64,000 nt of DNA. Origin: Actinoplanes sandaracinus (lineage in GTDB: Bacteria > Actinomycetota > Actinomycetes > Mycobacteriales > Micromonosporaceae). The DNA lies in the NCBI RefSeq assembly GCF_030009775.1, contig NZ_JASCTH010000004.1, positions 285,660-349,659 of the forward strand, written 5' to 3'. The stretch's first letter is position 1; each line of letters opens with the position of its first letter. This document shows, piece after piece, positions 39,656 to 49,220 of the stretch. Position numbers and translations under genes: made by a program. Below the pieces are notes generated by a model, which saw only the letters and a list, made by a program, of their open reading frames with translations, had not been told where the DNA came from and searched no databases.

Positions 39656-40621
39656 ATGTCCGCTTCCCGCTTGCTGCGTATCGGCACCCGCTCCTCCCCC
39701 ATGGCGCTCGCCCAGGTCGAGAGGGTCCGCCGGATGCTCGCCGGGCGGCGGCCCGAGGTCTCCGTCGAGGTGGTGCCGCTGAGCACCAGCGGCGACCGCT
39801 GGCAGGGCGCGCTGTCCGAGCTGGGTGGCAAGGGCGCCTTCACCAAGGAGGTCGATCAGGCGCTGCTCGACGGCCGGGCCGACCTGGCCGTGCACTGCGT
39901 CAAGGACGTCCCCGGTGACCGGCCCGCGCCGGCCGGCACGGTGTTCGCCGCCTACCTGGCCCGCGACGACGTGCGGGACTGCCTGGTGCACCCCGACGGG
40001 AAACGGATCGAAACCCTGCCCGCGGGGGCCCGCATCGGGACCTCGGCGGTGCGCCGCATCGCCCAACTAGCCCTGCACTGGCCGCACCTCACCCCCGTGC
40101 CGGTCCGCGGGAACGCCAACTCCCGCCTGGCCAAGCTAGACGCCGGCGAGTACGACGCATTGCTCCTCGCGGTCTCCGGCCTGCACCGGATCGGCCAGCC
40201 GGGGCGGATCACCCATCCGATCGACGTGGACACGTTCGTACCGGCGGTCGGCTCCGGCACGCTGGTTCTGCAATGCCGGCAGGACGACTTCGCGGCGCTG
40301 GAGATCGCGGAGGCGCTCGCCGACCGGCGCGCCGGTCGGGAGACCGAGGCCGAGCGCACGATGCTGCACATCCTGCAGGGCAGCTGCCATTCGCCGATCG
40401 GTGGTTACGCACGGACCGAACCGGACGGGCGGCTCAGCCTGCGGGCCCGGGTGATCAGCCTGGACGGCAAGACGGTCCTGGACGCCCACGAGTGGGCGTC
40501 CGATCCCGTCGTTCTCGGCACATCGGTGGCGGCGTCCCTGCTTCGCCAGGGCGCACGGGCGATTTTGAGCGAGCCCAGCCTGAGCGAGCCCCGCATGAGC
40601 GAGCCCAGTCTCACCTCCTGA
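39656..40621 (+). CDS. hemC: Hydroxymethylbilane synthase (porphobilinogen deaminase)
   Basis: The protein joins four porphobilinogen units into hydroxymethylbilane. It has 321 residues: [17 protein letters not shown] at the N-terminus, [26 protein letters not shown], and the dipyrromethane-cofactor Cys in [15 protein letters not shown] 39656 is chosen over an upstream in-frame start because the RIGTRSS block must be near the N-terminus. The last 15 residues are a 3-copy SEPSL-type repeat. It stands away from the usual hem operon. Confidence 0.96.
   Translation: MSASRLLRIGTRSSPMALAQVERVRRMLAGRRPEVSVEVVPLSTSGDRWQGALSELGGKGAFTKEVDQALLDGRADLAVHCVKDVPGDRPAPAGTVFAAYLARDDVRDCLVHPDGKRIETLPAGARIGTSAVRRIAQLALHWPHLTPVPVRGNANSRLAKLDAGEYDALLLAVSGLHRIGQPGRITHPIDVDTFVPAVGSGTLVLQCRQDDFAALEIAEALADRRAGRETEAERTMLHILQGSCHSPIGGYARTEPDGRLSLRARVISLDGKTVLDAHEWASDPVVLGTSVAASLLRQGARAILSEPSLSEPRMSEPSLTS
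40567..40611 (+). repeat. 15-bp coding repeat at the end of hemC
   Basis: Three copies of GAGCGAGCCC(A/C)GC(C/A)T-type 15-base units (40567-40611) encode the [15 protein letters not shown] tail of HemC. The last codons overlap the stop of the convergent PAP2-like gene. Confidence 0.85.
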
Positions 40622-41882
40622 CCGGCTGCGCGAACTCGCGGAGCACCTCCCCGGTGACGGCCGTGCCCAGCCTGTCGCCGAGAACGCCGGCGCCGCGATA
40701 GTGCACACCCGCCCAGATCCTGGCCCGCTGCACCTCGGCCTGCGCCGTGGCGAAGCTGGTGTAGTGGCGGGTCGTCCCGGACGCCGGGCTGTAGGCGTGG
40801 AACGGCAGGTCGTCACGCCCGAAGAAGGCCCGGAAACTGACCATGGTCGCCGAGGTGTAGCAGGTGTGCCCGGACGGCCACTCCGGGGACGGCGCGGTCA
40901 CCCGCAGCGGCTGCCACGACGGGTCGGCGACGGTGGCCGGGTTGCCGTCGGTGTCGGCCAGCGGGATCGCGGTCACCGGACGCCACAGGCTCCAACGTCG
41001 TTTCTGCTGGTAACAGGAGATCAGCGCGTCGACGGTGGCCATGTCGGTCTGCGCGAACAGCCGGGCCGTCGCCAGGTCGCCGAGCCGCTGGTTCGCGGCC
41101 AGCACCCGCCGGATCTCCCACTCCACCATGTGGAAGTCGTCCCACCAGATCGCCGCCTCGGTCTGATCCGGGGTGCGGACGGTGCTGCCGGCCGAGCCGA
41201 GATTCCTCACCTCGTTGAGCTGGCGTGCGTAGTCGGCGCTCGTCAGAGCCGGCGGGCCGGGAACGCGGTAACGGCTCGGGTCGCGGACGACGAACGGTTT
41301 GAGGAAGGCGTACCAGGCTCCACTCTGCACGAAGCCCGGAGGTGTCAGCCGGTACTCCCCGGGCGCGGTGCCGACCGGCCATGTCGCGCTGGAGAAGGCG
41401 CCGTCGTCGCTGCGCTCCTCGATCATCGCGGCGGCGGTGGCCTCGCCGACGGCGATGCCGCCGCGCTTGGCACGGCCGTCCGGAATCGCGGCGAGCTCCT
41501 TCTCGTACCGGGCCCTCAGAGCGTCGGCCTGGGCCGGGAAGAGCGACGTCAGCACGTTGTGGGCCGCGGCGGCGACAGCGGCCGGGACCGAGTCTCCCCG
41601 GCGGGCCCGCGGTGCGATCAGGTACGGCTCGTACGGCCGGCCCTCGATGGCGTTGACCGCGTCGTAGACGGCCCCCTGCACCATCGCGAAGCTGCGGGAG
41701 GCGGCGTTCGGAGACTGCCGCGCGGTGTCGTAGATGGCCGTCTGTGCGTGGATGTGCCAGGTGACGACGGCGTTGGGACGGGCGGCGCCGGCCTGGGCCG
41801 CGGCCGGTGTCAGCACCGCCGGAACGGTCAGCCCGAGCGCGGTCGCCATGACCACGCCGAGCAGTCTGCGGAAACGTGCCAT
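40611..41882 (-). CDS. Secreted vanadium-haloperoxidase/PAP2-fold protein
   Basis: This 423-residue protein has a Sec signal peptide ([18 protein letters not shown], cleavage after AAAQA around residue 30). The active-site motifs are [25 protein letters not shown] and [18 protein letters not shown]. These correspond to the vanadate- or phosphate-binding K/R, SGH and R..H sets of the haloperoxidase/PAP2 superfamily. Whether it oxidises halide or removes phosphate cannot be decided. It overlaps the hemC 3' end by 11 bases. Confidence 0.85.
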   Translation of the reverse strand: MARFRRLLGVVMATALGLTVPAVLTPAAAQAGAARPNAVVTWHIHAQTAIYDTARQSPNAASRSFAMVQGAVYDAVNAIEGRPYEPYLIAPRARRGDSVPAAVAAAAHNVLTSLFPAQADALRARYEKELAAIPDGRAKRGGIAVGEATAAAMIEERSDDGAFSSATWPVGTAPGEYRLTPPGFVQSGAWYAFLKPFVVRDPSRYRVPGPPALTSADYARQLNEVRNLGSAGSTVRTPDQTEAAIWWDDFHMVEWEIRRVLAANQRLGDLATARLFAQTDMATVDALISCYQQKRRWSLWRPVTAIPLADTDGNPATVADPSWQPLRVTAPSPEWPSGHTCYTSATMVSFRAFFGRDDLPFHAYSPASGTTRHYTSFATAQAEVQRARIWAGVHYRGAGVLGDRLGTAVTGEVLREFAQPVRR

Positions 41883-41912
41883 GAGTACCCCCGGTGGGAT
41901 GGAGCCGCCGTT

Positions 41913-43469
41913 TCACACGAACGGCGTCCAGACTTCAACCGGATCGGACGACACGCAACCCATTGACGGACATCTGTCTATGCCATTCGCATCGCTCCGC
42001 GTTCGACGCCCGGCCGCATCGGCGATACGGGGCAGCCCCAGCAGGATGCCCGCGAGCAGCAGGGCCGCGGCGAGATAGCCGGTGACCAGCGGCGTGGCGC
42101 CGGAGCCGACCGGCGGCAGCGCCACCGCGAGCAGCGCGCTGACGGCGGCGACGGCCTTCCGGTCGCGGCGGTTCCGGGCCGTCGCGGCGAGGGGCAGCAC
42201 CGCCCAGAGCAGGTACCACGGCTGCACCACCGGTCCACACAGGACGACGGCGGCAAAGACCAGGCCGACGCCGCGGGCCAGGTCGAGCCGGCCCTGCCAC
42301 ATCGACCACAGCAGCCTCGCCAGCACGGCGGCGCAGACGGCCGCGCCGGCCGTCACCGAGGCCGTGATGGCGCTGTCGGTGAGGCCCGTGCCGGCATCGT
42401 CGCCGACGGCGCCGACGAGAAAACCGACGATGTTGGTCGGCGCCAGCCAGCTGTGCACGGCGGTACTGGAACTGATCGCGCTGATCCAGCCGAAGCCGAG
42501 GCCGGTGCCGATCGAGATTCCCGCCGTGACCGCGCCGGCGCCCAGCACCATGCCGAGTGCGGTCTCGGCCGGCCGGGCGCGTCGGCGGGCCGACACGACG
42601 ATCAGGCAGCACACCGCCGCGAACGCCACCACCTTGATGTTCGCCGCGACCGTGAGCAGCGTCAGACCGGCCGCGAGCCGCTGGCCGGCGGCTCGCCCGC
42701 GGTCCACTCCACGCAGCCCGATCTCCATTCCGCAGAGCATCAGGCCGAGCATGATGCCGTCGTTGTGGGCGCCCGCCACCAGGTGCCAGAGCACCAGCGG
42801 GTTGAGCAGCCCCAGCCACAGGGCGGACGACGGCTCGGCGCCCGCCCGCCGGGCGAGGCGTGGCAGCGCCCAGGCGACCAGCCCGACGCCGACGAGGGCG
42901 ATCAGCCGATACAGCAGCACGCCGGCCACCAGGTGCTCCCCGGTCAGCGTCGCGACGGCCCGGGACAACGCCATCCACGCCGGGCCGTACGGCGCCGGCG
43001 TCCGCACCCAGTAGGGGCTCACCTGGCCCGTCACGGCGGAGTCGGCACCCAGCGCCTGCAGCGGGCCGAGTTCGTAGGCGTCCTGGCCGGTCGCCGCGAT
43101 CACGCCCTGCGCGATGTAACTCCAGACGTCGCCGCTGAACAGCGGAGGGGCGGCGAGCAGCGGGAGACTCCAGACCGCGGCGATCCGGTACAGCGACCGG
43201 GCCGGGAGCCGACGGTGCCGACGGCCCAGCCGCAGCCACGCGGCCACGAGCAGGCCCATCCCGGTCACGCCGAGCGCCACCGCGGCCGGCATCGGCAGGA
43301 ACGAGCAGAAGGCGACCACCACCATCACCAGGCTGCCGATACAGCCAGTGACGGTGACGGCGGTGACCGACGGCGTGGGCGGGGCGGTCGCGGGGAGCGT
43401 GCCGGGACGAAAGTCCAGCACAGCGGCACTGTGTCTCACAGCCGGATAGACGAACGCACCTGCCGCCAC
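41913..43469 (-). CDS. Mannosyltransferase (MptB-type GT-C membrane enzyme)
   Basis: This is a 518-residue polytopic glycosyltransferase with 11 to 13 helices. The first loop carries SGDVWSYIAQG, an Asp-bearing motif like GT-C enzymes, followed by LNPLVLWHLVAGAHNDGIML, as in polyprenol-phosphomannose-dependent alpha-1,6-mannosyltransferases (MptA/MptB). It probably elongates a lipoglycan mannan. The start at 43469 gives MAAGAFVYPAVRH. A 78-base gap separates it from nuoB. Confidence 0.82.
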   Translation of the reverse strand: MAAGAFVYPAVRHSAAVLDFRPGTLPATAPPTPSVTAVTVTGCIGSLVMVVVAFCSFLPMPAAVALGVTGMGLLVAAWLRLGRRHRRLPARSLYRIAAVWSLPLLAAPPLFSGDVWSYIAQGVIAATGQDAYELGPLQALGADSAVTGQVSPYWVRTPAPYGPAWMALSRAVATLTGEHLVAGVLLYRLIALVGVGLVAWALPRLARRAGAEPSSALWLGLLNPLVLWHLVAGAHNDGIMLGLMLCGMEIGLRGVDRGRAAGQRLAAGLTLLTVAANIKVVAFAAVCCLIVVSARRRARPAETALGMVLGAGAVTAGISIGTGLGFGWISAISSSTAVHSWLAPTNIVGFLVGAVGDDAGTGLTDSAITASVTAGAAVCAAVLARLLWSMWQGRLDLARGVGLVFAAVVLCGPVVQPWYLLWAVLPLAATARNRRDRKAVAAVSALLAVALPPVGSGATPLVTGYLAAALLLAGILLGLPRIADAAGRRTRSDANGIDRCPSMGCVSSDPVEVWTPFV

Positions 43470-43549
43470 GGTTCACGAACGGCAGTGATCGATGCCACTC
43501 TCGGCAACGACGACGGGCGAACGATCAGATCGCCCCGGCGAACGGAAGG

Positions 43550-44077
43550 CTAGGGGGCCGGCGGCCGGACCAGCGGCGCGGTGAGCGCCAGCGGATCGGG
43601 GCGGTGCACCCCGCCGACGCCGGACTGCTCGGCGGCGATCTTCTCCTGGAGCCGCAGGATGCCGTGCAGCAGCGCCTCCGGCCGGGGCGGGCAGCCGGGC
43701 ACGTAGACATCCACCGGAATGATCTGGTCGACGCCCTTGGTGACCGAATACGAATCCCAGTATGGCCCGCCGCAGTTCGAGCAGGAACCGAACGAGATCA
43801 CATACTTCGGCTCGGGCATCTGGTCGTAGAGCCGCCTGATCGCCGGAGCCATCTTGTCGGTGACCGTGCCGGAGACGACCATCAGGTCAGCCTGACGCGG
43901 CCCGTGCGCGAACGGGATCACACCCAGCCGCATGAAGTCGTGCCGGGCCATGCTGGACGCGATGAACTCGATGGCGCAGCACGCCAGTCCGAAATTGAAC
44001 ACCCAGAGGGAATAGCGGCGCCCCCAGTTCAGCACGAACCGGATGGGTTCCCCGAGCACTCCTGGCAGACCGGCCAT
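43550..44077 (-). CDS. nuoB: Complex I subunit B, detached from the nuo cluster
   Basis: NuoB carries cluster N2 next to the quinone pocket. It has 175 residues and all four cluster cysteines: the adjacent CC in [12 protein letters not shown], the Cys in [13 protein letters not shown] and the Cys in [19 protein letters not shown]. The C-terminal ~25 residues are a Pro/Ala extension. It lies 7 kb from nuoC, isolated between a mannosyltransferase and a Fic gene. It could serve the complex encoded by the nuo genes in this window, but that is not shown. Confidence 0.95.
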   Translation of the reverse strand: MAGLPGVLGEPIRFVLNWGRRYSLWVFNFGLACCAIEFIASSMARHDFMRLGVIPFAHGPRQADLMVVSGTVTDKMAPAIRRLYDQMPEPKYVISFGSCSNCGGPYWDSYSVTKGVDQIIPVDVYVPGCPPRPEALLHGILRLQEKIAAEQSGVGGVHRPDPLALTAPLVRPPAP

Positions 44078-44081
44078 CCGG

Positions 44082-44930
44082 TCAACCTAACGCATCGGCG
44101 TACGGCTGACTCAAAGTCATCGGCGTACGCGCCACTTCGAGAACCCCCTCCGGGAACCGGGGGCCCGCGGTGTAATAGCGCGCGCGGGTGCGGCCGACCG
44201 TTTCGAGCAGGCCTGCGGCGGTGAGGTCCCGCAGGTCGCGCTGTGACTGCTGCCGAGTCAGTCCTTCAGCCTGCTCATAGCGATTCCGGCGGATTCGCCC
44301 GACCAGCGCGACGTCATGCAGCGCGGACACGACCCGCTCGTCCAGGCCGGCGGAGTCGGCGAACGACATGAGCGACGTCCACACCGCAGCCGAGCGGGAC
44401 ATTCGCCCTCGCACCGTCTGCGCCTGTTGGTGGTACGCCGTGAGATTGAACCTGATCCAACGGGAGACATCCTGGTCAGGGTGAGAAACCGGGCCGCGCC
44501 GTTCCAACTCCCGGTAGTACTCCCAGGTGTTGCCGGGACGACCCAGCCACGCCTCGATCGACGAGAACTCGGGCGCGAGCACTCCCTCCCGCGCGATCAT
44601 CAAGGTCTGCAGCGAGCGGGACATCCGGCCGTTGCCGTCGGCCCACGGGTGGATCGACACCAGGTAAGCGAGGGTCTCCTGGCGATTCTCGGTCGAGACA
44701 TCGACATCCTGCTCGCCGTCCATCAAATCTTGAACATCGGCGGTGGAGACCCGGAAACCCTCGATGGAGTTCGACGCCGCGACAGCGTCGGCCGTCAGAA
44801 ACTTCCTCAGCCCAGATGTCCATTTGGTGGGCCTGTCCTGGACCTGATAGCGCAATTCCCGACGCATCTCGTCGATGCCGGCCAGGACCTCCCGGTCGGC
44901 ATCGGTCAGTTCGGGAAGCGGAAAGAGCAC
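44082..44930 (-). CDS. Fic protein with missing part of the catalytic core
   Basis: This 282-residue protein has the N-terminal inhibitory-type motif SNSIEGF and the catalytic loop [17 protein letters not shown] (HPFx[D/E]GNGR class), then a winged-helix-like C-terminus ([20 protein letters not shown]). Between [10 protein letters not shown] and VSIHPW the family normally has ~90 residues, which include the target-docking flap. Here they are absent in frame with no frameshift. AMPylation by this protein is doubtful. Start is GTG 44930. Confidence 0.8.
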   Translation of the reverse strand: MLFPLPELTDADREVLAGIDEMRRELRYQVQDRPTKWTSGLRKFLTADAVAASNSIEGFRVSTADVQDLMDGEQDVDVSTENRQETLAYLVSIHPWADGNGRMSRSLQTLMIAREGVLAPEFSSIEAWLGRPGNTWEYYRELERRGPVSHPDQDVSRWIRFNLTAYHQQAQTVRGRMSRSAAVWTSLMSFADSAGLDERVVSALHDVALVGRIRRNRYEQAEGLTRQQSQRDLRDLTAAGLLETVGRTRARYYTAGPRFPEGVLEVARTPMTLSQPYADALG

Positions 44931-45009
44931 TTGTCTAATGTACAGGGCCTCGCGTCACACATGACTCGATTCTCGGCCCAGGCGCATCACCCGTGACACA
45001 GAGGACCGG

Positions 45010-46500
45010 TCATGGGCGCTGGAGGAGGCTGAGGAAGCCGGTCAGGAGGGCCTCGCGGAGGGCTGGCGGAGCCGCGTTCAGGACCGAGTTCACGGCGGCC
45101 ATCCGGGTGAAGTCGCCGCCTCTCAGACCCAGGCCCTCGGCCAGCGAGGCGATCAGGGCCGGGGTGATCGTTTCCGGGGTCAGGGGCGGGAGTGGGGGCA
45201 GTTCGACCGGGCCCTTGGCGCGAGTGGCGGCGACGGCATCGGCCAGGTCGGCCGCGAAGGCGGGGGCGGTGGCGTGGACCGCGGCGGTCACCGTGAGGTG
45301 GATGGTGGGTGGGAGGCCGGCGTACGCCATCTGGAGCTGAGTGTGCCATCCGCGGGCGGCCAGTTCGTCGGCCAGCACGAACAAGTCGACTCCCCCGGAG
45401 GCCGACGCGGAGGCGGTGTCAGCGGTGTCAGATGCGGCCGTGTCGGAGGCGACGGTTTCGGTGACGGCGGCGGTGTCGGCGGCCAGGCAGACGACGCTGG
45501 TCTCGGCGGGGGCGTACAGCCGTACCCCGTCGGTGGCAGTGACCGCGGCGGCCAGGACCGCGACCGACTCGCGGGTCTTGCGGGCCAGCTCCAGGTAACC
45601 GGCGTCGCCGATGCCGCGGAGAGTGGCGAAGGCGGCGGCGATCGGGCCGCCCGAGCGGGTCGACGCGATCCCCGGATTGATCATGGGGTAGCCGGGCCAG
45701 TCGGCGTAGGCGAAGTACTGCGGCAGCCGCAGGGCCTGGTCGCGGTGCAGCAGGATCGAGACGCCTTTCGGGGCGTACGCGTATTTGTGCAGGTCGACGG
45801 AGATGCTGGTGACGCCGGGCACGGAGAGGTCGAAGTCCGGCAGATCCGCGCCGAGACGCCGCAGGTAGGGCAGGATCCAGCCGCCGAAGCAGGCGTCCAC
45901 ATGGAACCGCACGCCACGCTCGGCGGCGATCGCCGCGATCTCTGCGACCGGATCGACGACGCCGTGCGCGTAACTCGGGGCGGAGGCCGCGACGAGGACG
46001 GTGTCCGGCGTGATCGCCGCGGCCATCGCCCGCGGGTCGGCCCGCAACCCTTCGACGGGTACGACGTCGAGCGCGACCCGCAGGTAATGGGCCGCTTTCG
46101 CGAACGCCGCATGGGCGGTGGCCGGGATGACGAGGCGGGGCTCGCTGATCGCGGGGTAGGCGTCGCGGGCCGCTTTCACCGCCAGGATCAGCGACTCGGT
46201 GCCGCCGCTGGTGACACTGCCGACCGTCTCCGGTGTCCCGCCGAGCAGTTTGGCGGCCGCGCCGACCAGGGCGTTCTCCATCGCCAGCAGAGAGGGGAAG
46301 GCGGTCGGGTCGAGGCCGTTGACGTGGGCCGAGCCGGCGTGGGCGGCGCGGGTCAGGTCGTCCAGACCTTCGAGGGCGGGGTCGTACACGTACGCGAAGA
46401 GCCGCCCGCCGTGCGTCGGCAGGTCGGCCCCGCGCAGTTCCCGCAGTTCGGCCAGGATCTGGTCGCTCGCCACGCCCTTCTCCGGCAACGCGTCGATCAT
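45010..46500 (-). CDS. PLP-dependent decarboxylase/lyase family
   Basis: This 496-residue fold-type I PLP enzyme has SVTSGGTESLILAVKAARD, HVDACFGGWILPY with the cofactor Asp, and the Schiff-base Lys in ISVDLHKYAYAPKG. Its nearest familiar relatives are the sphingosine-1-phosphate-lyase/glutamate-decarboxylase group. An Ala/Thr/Asp/Ser-rich insert (TETVASDTAASDTADT) near residues ~350-380 is unusual. It stands ten bases after the lipoprotein gene's stop on the same strand. Confidence 0.85.
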   Translation of the reverse strand: MIDALPEKGVASDQILAELRELRGADLPTHGGRLFAYVYDPALEGLDDLTRAAHAGSAHVNGLDPTAFPSLLAMENALVGAAAKLLGGTPETVGSVTSGGTESLILAVKAARDAYPAISEPRLVIPATAHAAFAKAAHYLRVALDVVPVEGLRADPRAMAAAITPDTVLVAASAPSYAHGVVDPVAEIAAIAAERGVRFHVDACFGGWILPYLRRLGADLPDFDLSVPGVTSISVDLHKYAYAPKGVSILLHRDQALRLPQYFAYADWPGYPMINPGIASTRSGGPIAAAFATLRGIGDAGYLELARKTRESVAVLAAAVTATDGVRLYAPAETSVVCLAADTAAVTETVASDTAASDTADTASASASGGVDLFVLADELAARGWHTQLQMAYAGLPPTIHLTVTAAVHATAPAFAADLADAVAATRAKGPVELPPLPPLTPETITPALIASLAEGLGLRGGDFTRMAAVNSVLNAAPPALREALLTGFLSLLQRP

Positions 46501-46509
46501 CCCGTGACG

Positions 46510-47811
46510 CTATCCGCCGGACGCGCCTCGCGCATCGGCCGCCCGGAGCCAGAGATCCCGGTTGCCACCGATCAGCACCCGCCCGTCCCGCAACGTCGTG
46601 ACGGCCTGCGGCGGGGAGTCGCCGCAGCCGAGCTCGCCCCGTTTCCAGGGCTTGTCGCCGTCGCCGACCCAGACCACACCGCAGTACTCGTTGCGCTGGT
46701 CGGGGGCGGGCCGGGTCGCGTCGTCGATCGACCCGATGGCGACGAGTGTGCCGTCGCGCCCGACGGTGACGTCCTGCAGCCGCCCCACACCCATCCCGGT
46801 GCTGACGCCCGGGGCCCAGTCGAGCCCGTCCTTGCTGCTGAGCACCAGGGTGTCGTCCTGTTCGCCGGTCTCGTGGTCGACACCGCCGAAGGCGAGCCAC
46901 CGCTCACCGGCCCGGACCAGGCGAGTCATGAGCAGGCTCTGCGGCAGGCCTTCGACCGTCGACACCTTCCAGGTGCGGCCGCTGTCGGTGGACCGCCACA
47001 CGGCCGCACGCCGCGCGGCCGAACCGAGAGCGACGATCGTCTCGCCCGCCGCGCCGAGAACGCTGATGTTCGGTTCCGGCTCCGAACCGGCGGTCCACTC
47101 GGGCAGGCTCACCGGGCGCAGCGTCCTGCCGCGGTCCTCCGACACGAGAAGCACCGGCGCGGTACGGCCGGGCGTGGCCCGCCCGACGTTCAGAACGATG
47201 GTTCCGCGGCCGGTCACGGCCAGGCCCCGTACCGAACTGCGTGAGCCCTGGCCCTCGAAGCCGGGCTCGGAGAAGTCGCTTCGGACCAGCTCCTCGGCCT
47301 TCCCGCCGGGCCGGTGCCGTTCCAGGCCGCTGCTGTGGGCGACCAGGATCGAGCCGTCCCGCTCCACCACCGCCGCGTCCGCCGCGATGCCGCCGCCCGG
47401 CCAGCCGTTCGTGGTGTCCGGTGGCCCGTCACCGCCGCCGGTCCGCCCGTCCGGCGCCGGGTCGAGGGCGAGCCGGTCGCAGGCGGCGGGACCGGTCCAG
47501 TTGGCGTTGACCGCCCGGTAACCGTTCTGGTAGTCGCCCAGGCCCAGGGCGCAGTCACCGGCCGGGACAAGCATCCGCAGGCCATCGCCGGGCGGGATCC
47601 AGTCGCTCGAGGCGGGCCACTGCACGGCGCCGGCGTGCCGGGTGAATCCGAGTTCGGTCGCCTGCACGTCACCGAGACCCTTGCGCGGCTCCTGGCTGCG
47701 GGCGCCGTTCCCGGGAGTGTTGCCGGGCGTGTTGCCGGCGCACGAGGCGAGCAGAACGGCGCAGGTCGCCAGTACGGCGACCCCCGGCAAGCGGGAGGAG
47801 AGTGGTCTCAC
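46510..47811 (-). CDS. Sialidase-like secreted lipoprotein
   Basis: This 433-residue protein has a lipoprotein signal (VLATCAVLLASC, lipobox Cys ~24), a Thr/Gly/Pro linker and a beta-propeller body with Asp-box motifs (STDSGRTWK, SEDRGRTL, SSKDGLDW). Such propellers include exo-sialidases but also many unknown-function proteins. No catalytic Tyr or Arg triad was identified, so no enzyme function is claimed. Its start faces the convergent or tandem MFS gene about 20 bases on. Confidence 0.78.
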   Translation of the reverse strand: MRPLSSRLPGVAVLATCAVLLASCAGNTPGNTPGNGARSQEPRKGLGDVQATELGFTRHAGAVQWPASSDWIPPGDGLRMLVPAGDCALGLGDYQNGYRAVNANWTGPAACDRLALDPAPDGRTGGGDGPPDTTNGWPGGGIAADAAVVERDGSILVAHSSGLERHRPGGKAEELVRSDFSEPGFEGQGSRSSVRGLAVTGRGTIVLNVGRATPGRTAPVLLVSEDRGRTLRPVSLPEWTAGSEPEPNISVLGAAGETIVALGSAARRAAVWRSTDSGRTWKVSTVEGLPQSLLMTRLVRAGERWLAFGGVDHETGEQDDTLVLSSKDGLDWAPGVSTGMGVGRLQDVTVGRDGTLVAIGSIDDATRPAPDQRNEYCGVVWVGDGDKPWKRGELGCGDSPPQAVTTLRDGRVLIGGNRDLWLRAADARGASGG

Positions 47812-47833
47812 CCGGCAATATTGACGGAAGCCG

Positions 47834-49171
47834 TCAAGATTCGGAACGGCGGACGTCCCGGTAACCGCGGAGCGTCAGCACCGCCGTGCCGACCAGGGCG
47901 GCCGGGACGACGGTGAAGCCGAGCAGCACCCCGAGGCGGGCCGTGTCACTCTGGACCGCCGGTTCCCCGGTGGCCGACGAGACGTAACCGAAGATCTGGA
48001 GCATCACCGCGAAGACGCCGGGGCCGAGGGCCAGTCCGAAGGTCTCCCCGGCGGTCCACAGGCCGGTGAAGACGCCGGCCTGGCGGCGGCCGGTGCGCTC
48101 GGTGTCGCGGGCGATGCAGTCCGGCAGCATGGCCAGGGCGAACACCTGCTGGCCGGCGTATCCGGCGCCGACCAGCGCGACGATCAGGTAGACCGCGACC
48201 GGGGGCAGGACCGGCGCGGCGAGCAGGGCCAGGGCGCCGGCGGTGAACAGCAGCGAGGCCGCGACTAGGGAGCGGAGCTTGCCGTGGCGGCGGCCGGCGA
48301 TCGTCCACAGCGGCATGACCAGCAGGGCCGGGCCGACGAACGCGGCGAACAGGAACGTCGAGCCGGCTTCCTGGGCCAGCACGTGGTCGGCGAAGTACTT
48401 GACGCCGGCCAGCATGGTGCCGATGCCCGCGGCCTGGACGATCCAGCAGATCAGCAGAGCACGGAACGGGGCGTTGCCGCCGGCCACCCGTAGTTGCGCG
48501 CGCAGGCTCGGCTCGGACTCGGTCGCGGTGCGGGACTCGGCTTTGCGCGTACCGAAGAAGGTGGCGAGCGTGCCCACGACGATGAGCGCGCCGATGAACG
48601 ACCCGGACCACCGGTGGCCCTCGCGGCCCCCGCCGGACATCTCGACGACCAGCGGCGCGACAGCGCCGGAGACCAGGACGGCCAGGGCCAGAACCGCGAT
48701 CCGCCAGGTCATCAGGCGGGTCCGCTCGGCGTAGCCCTCGGTCAGTTCGGCGGGCATGGCCACGTAGGGGACCTGGAAGAAGGCGAAGGCGGTCGCGGCG
48801 GCGAGGAAGGCGACGGCGACGTACGCGCCGGAGGCGGCCCCGCTCGCGAAGGGTGCCGCGAAGATGGCGGCGAAGAGGACGCCGAGCAGAAGTCCCGCTA
48901 TCAGCAAGAACGGGCGTCGTGAACCGCGGCGGTCGGAGATCCGGCCGACCACCGGATTCACCAGCACATCCCACGCCTTCGGCAGCAGAACCAGCAATCC
49001 GGACACGCCGGCGGCGACACCCAGCGTGTCGGTCAGATAAGGCAGAAGAAGCAAACCGGGCACCGTGCCGAATGCTCCGGTGACCACCGAGCCAAGCGCA
49101 TACCCAGCCAAAACACCGCGTGGAAGAACACTCGTCGGAGGTACCACGGGAGAGGGACCAGCGGCCGTCAT
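47834..49171 (-). CDS. GPH-type (MelB-like) MFS transporter
   Basis: This 445-residue protein has twelve predicted helices and the GPH signature KAWDVLVNPVVGRISDRRGS with the conserved D..NP.G..SD. It is probably a cation-coupled sugar or glycoside symporter. The start at 49171 gives MTAAGPSPVVPP and a short N-terminus. It is divergent from the gamma-glutamyltransferase gene with a 49-base gap. Confidence 0.9.
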   Translation of the reverse strand: MTAAGPSPVVPPTSVLPRGVLAGYALGSVVTGAFGTVPGLLLLPYLTDTLGVAAGVSGLLVLLPKAWDVLVNPVVGRISDRRGSRRPFLLIAGLLLGVLFAAIFAAPFASGAASGAYVAVAFLAAATAFAFFQVPYVAMPAELTEGYAERTRLMTWRIAVLALAVLVSGAVAPLVVEMSGGGREGHRWSGSFIGALIVVGTLATFFGTRKAESRTATESEPSLRAQLRVAGGNAPFRALLICWIVQAAGIGTMLAGVKYFADHVLAQEAGSTFLFAAFVGPALLVMPLWTIAGRRHGKLRSLVAASLLFTAGALALLAAPVLPPVAVYLIVALVGAGYAGQQVFALAMLPDCIARDTERTGRRQAGVFTGLWTAGETFGLALGPGVFAVMLQIFGYVSSATGEPAVQSDTARLGVLLGFTVVPAALVGTAVLTLRGYRDVRRSES

Positions 49172-49220
49172 CGACGCGCATCGTAACCATGATCGGCCTG
49201 CTCCGCCTACGCTCGCCGCT

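Noticed and set aside
40611..41882. Calling the gene a haloperoxidase outright
   Set aside because: Motifs fit both vanadate haloperoxidases and PAP2 phosphatases; the sequence alone does not decide.
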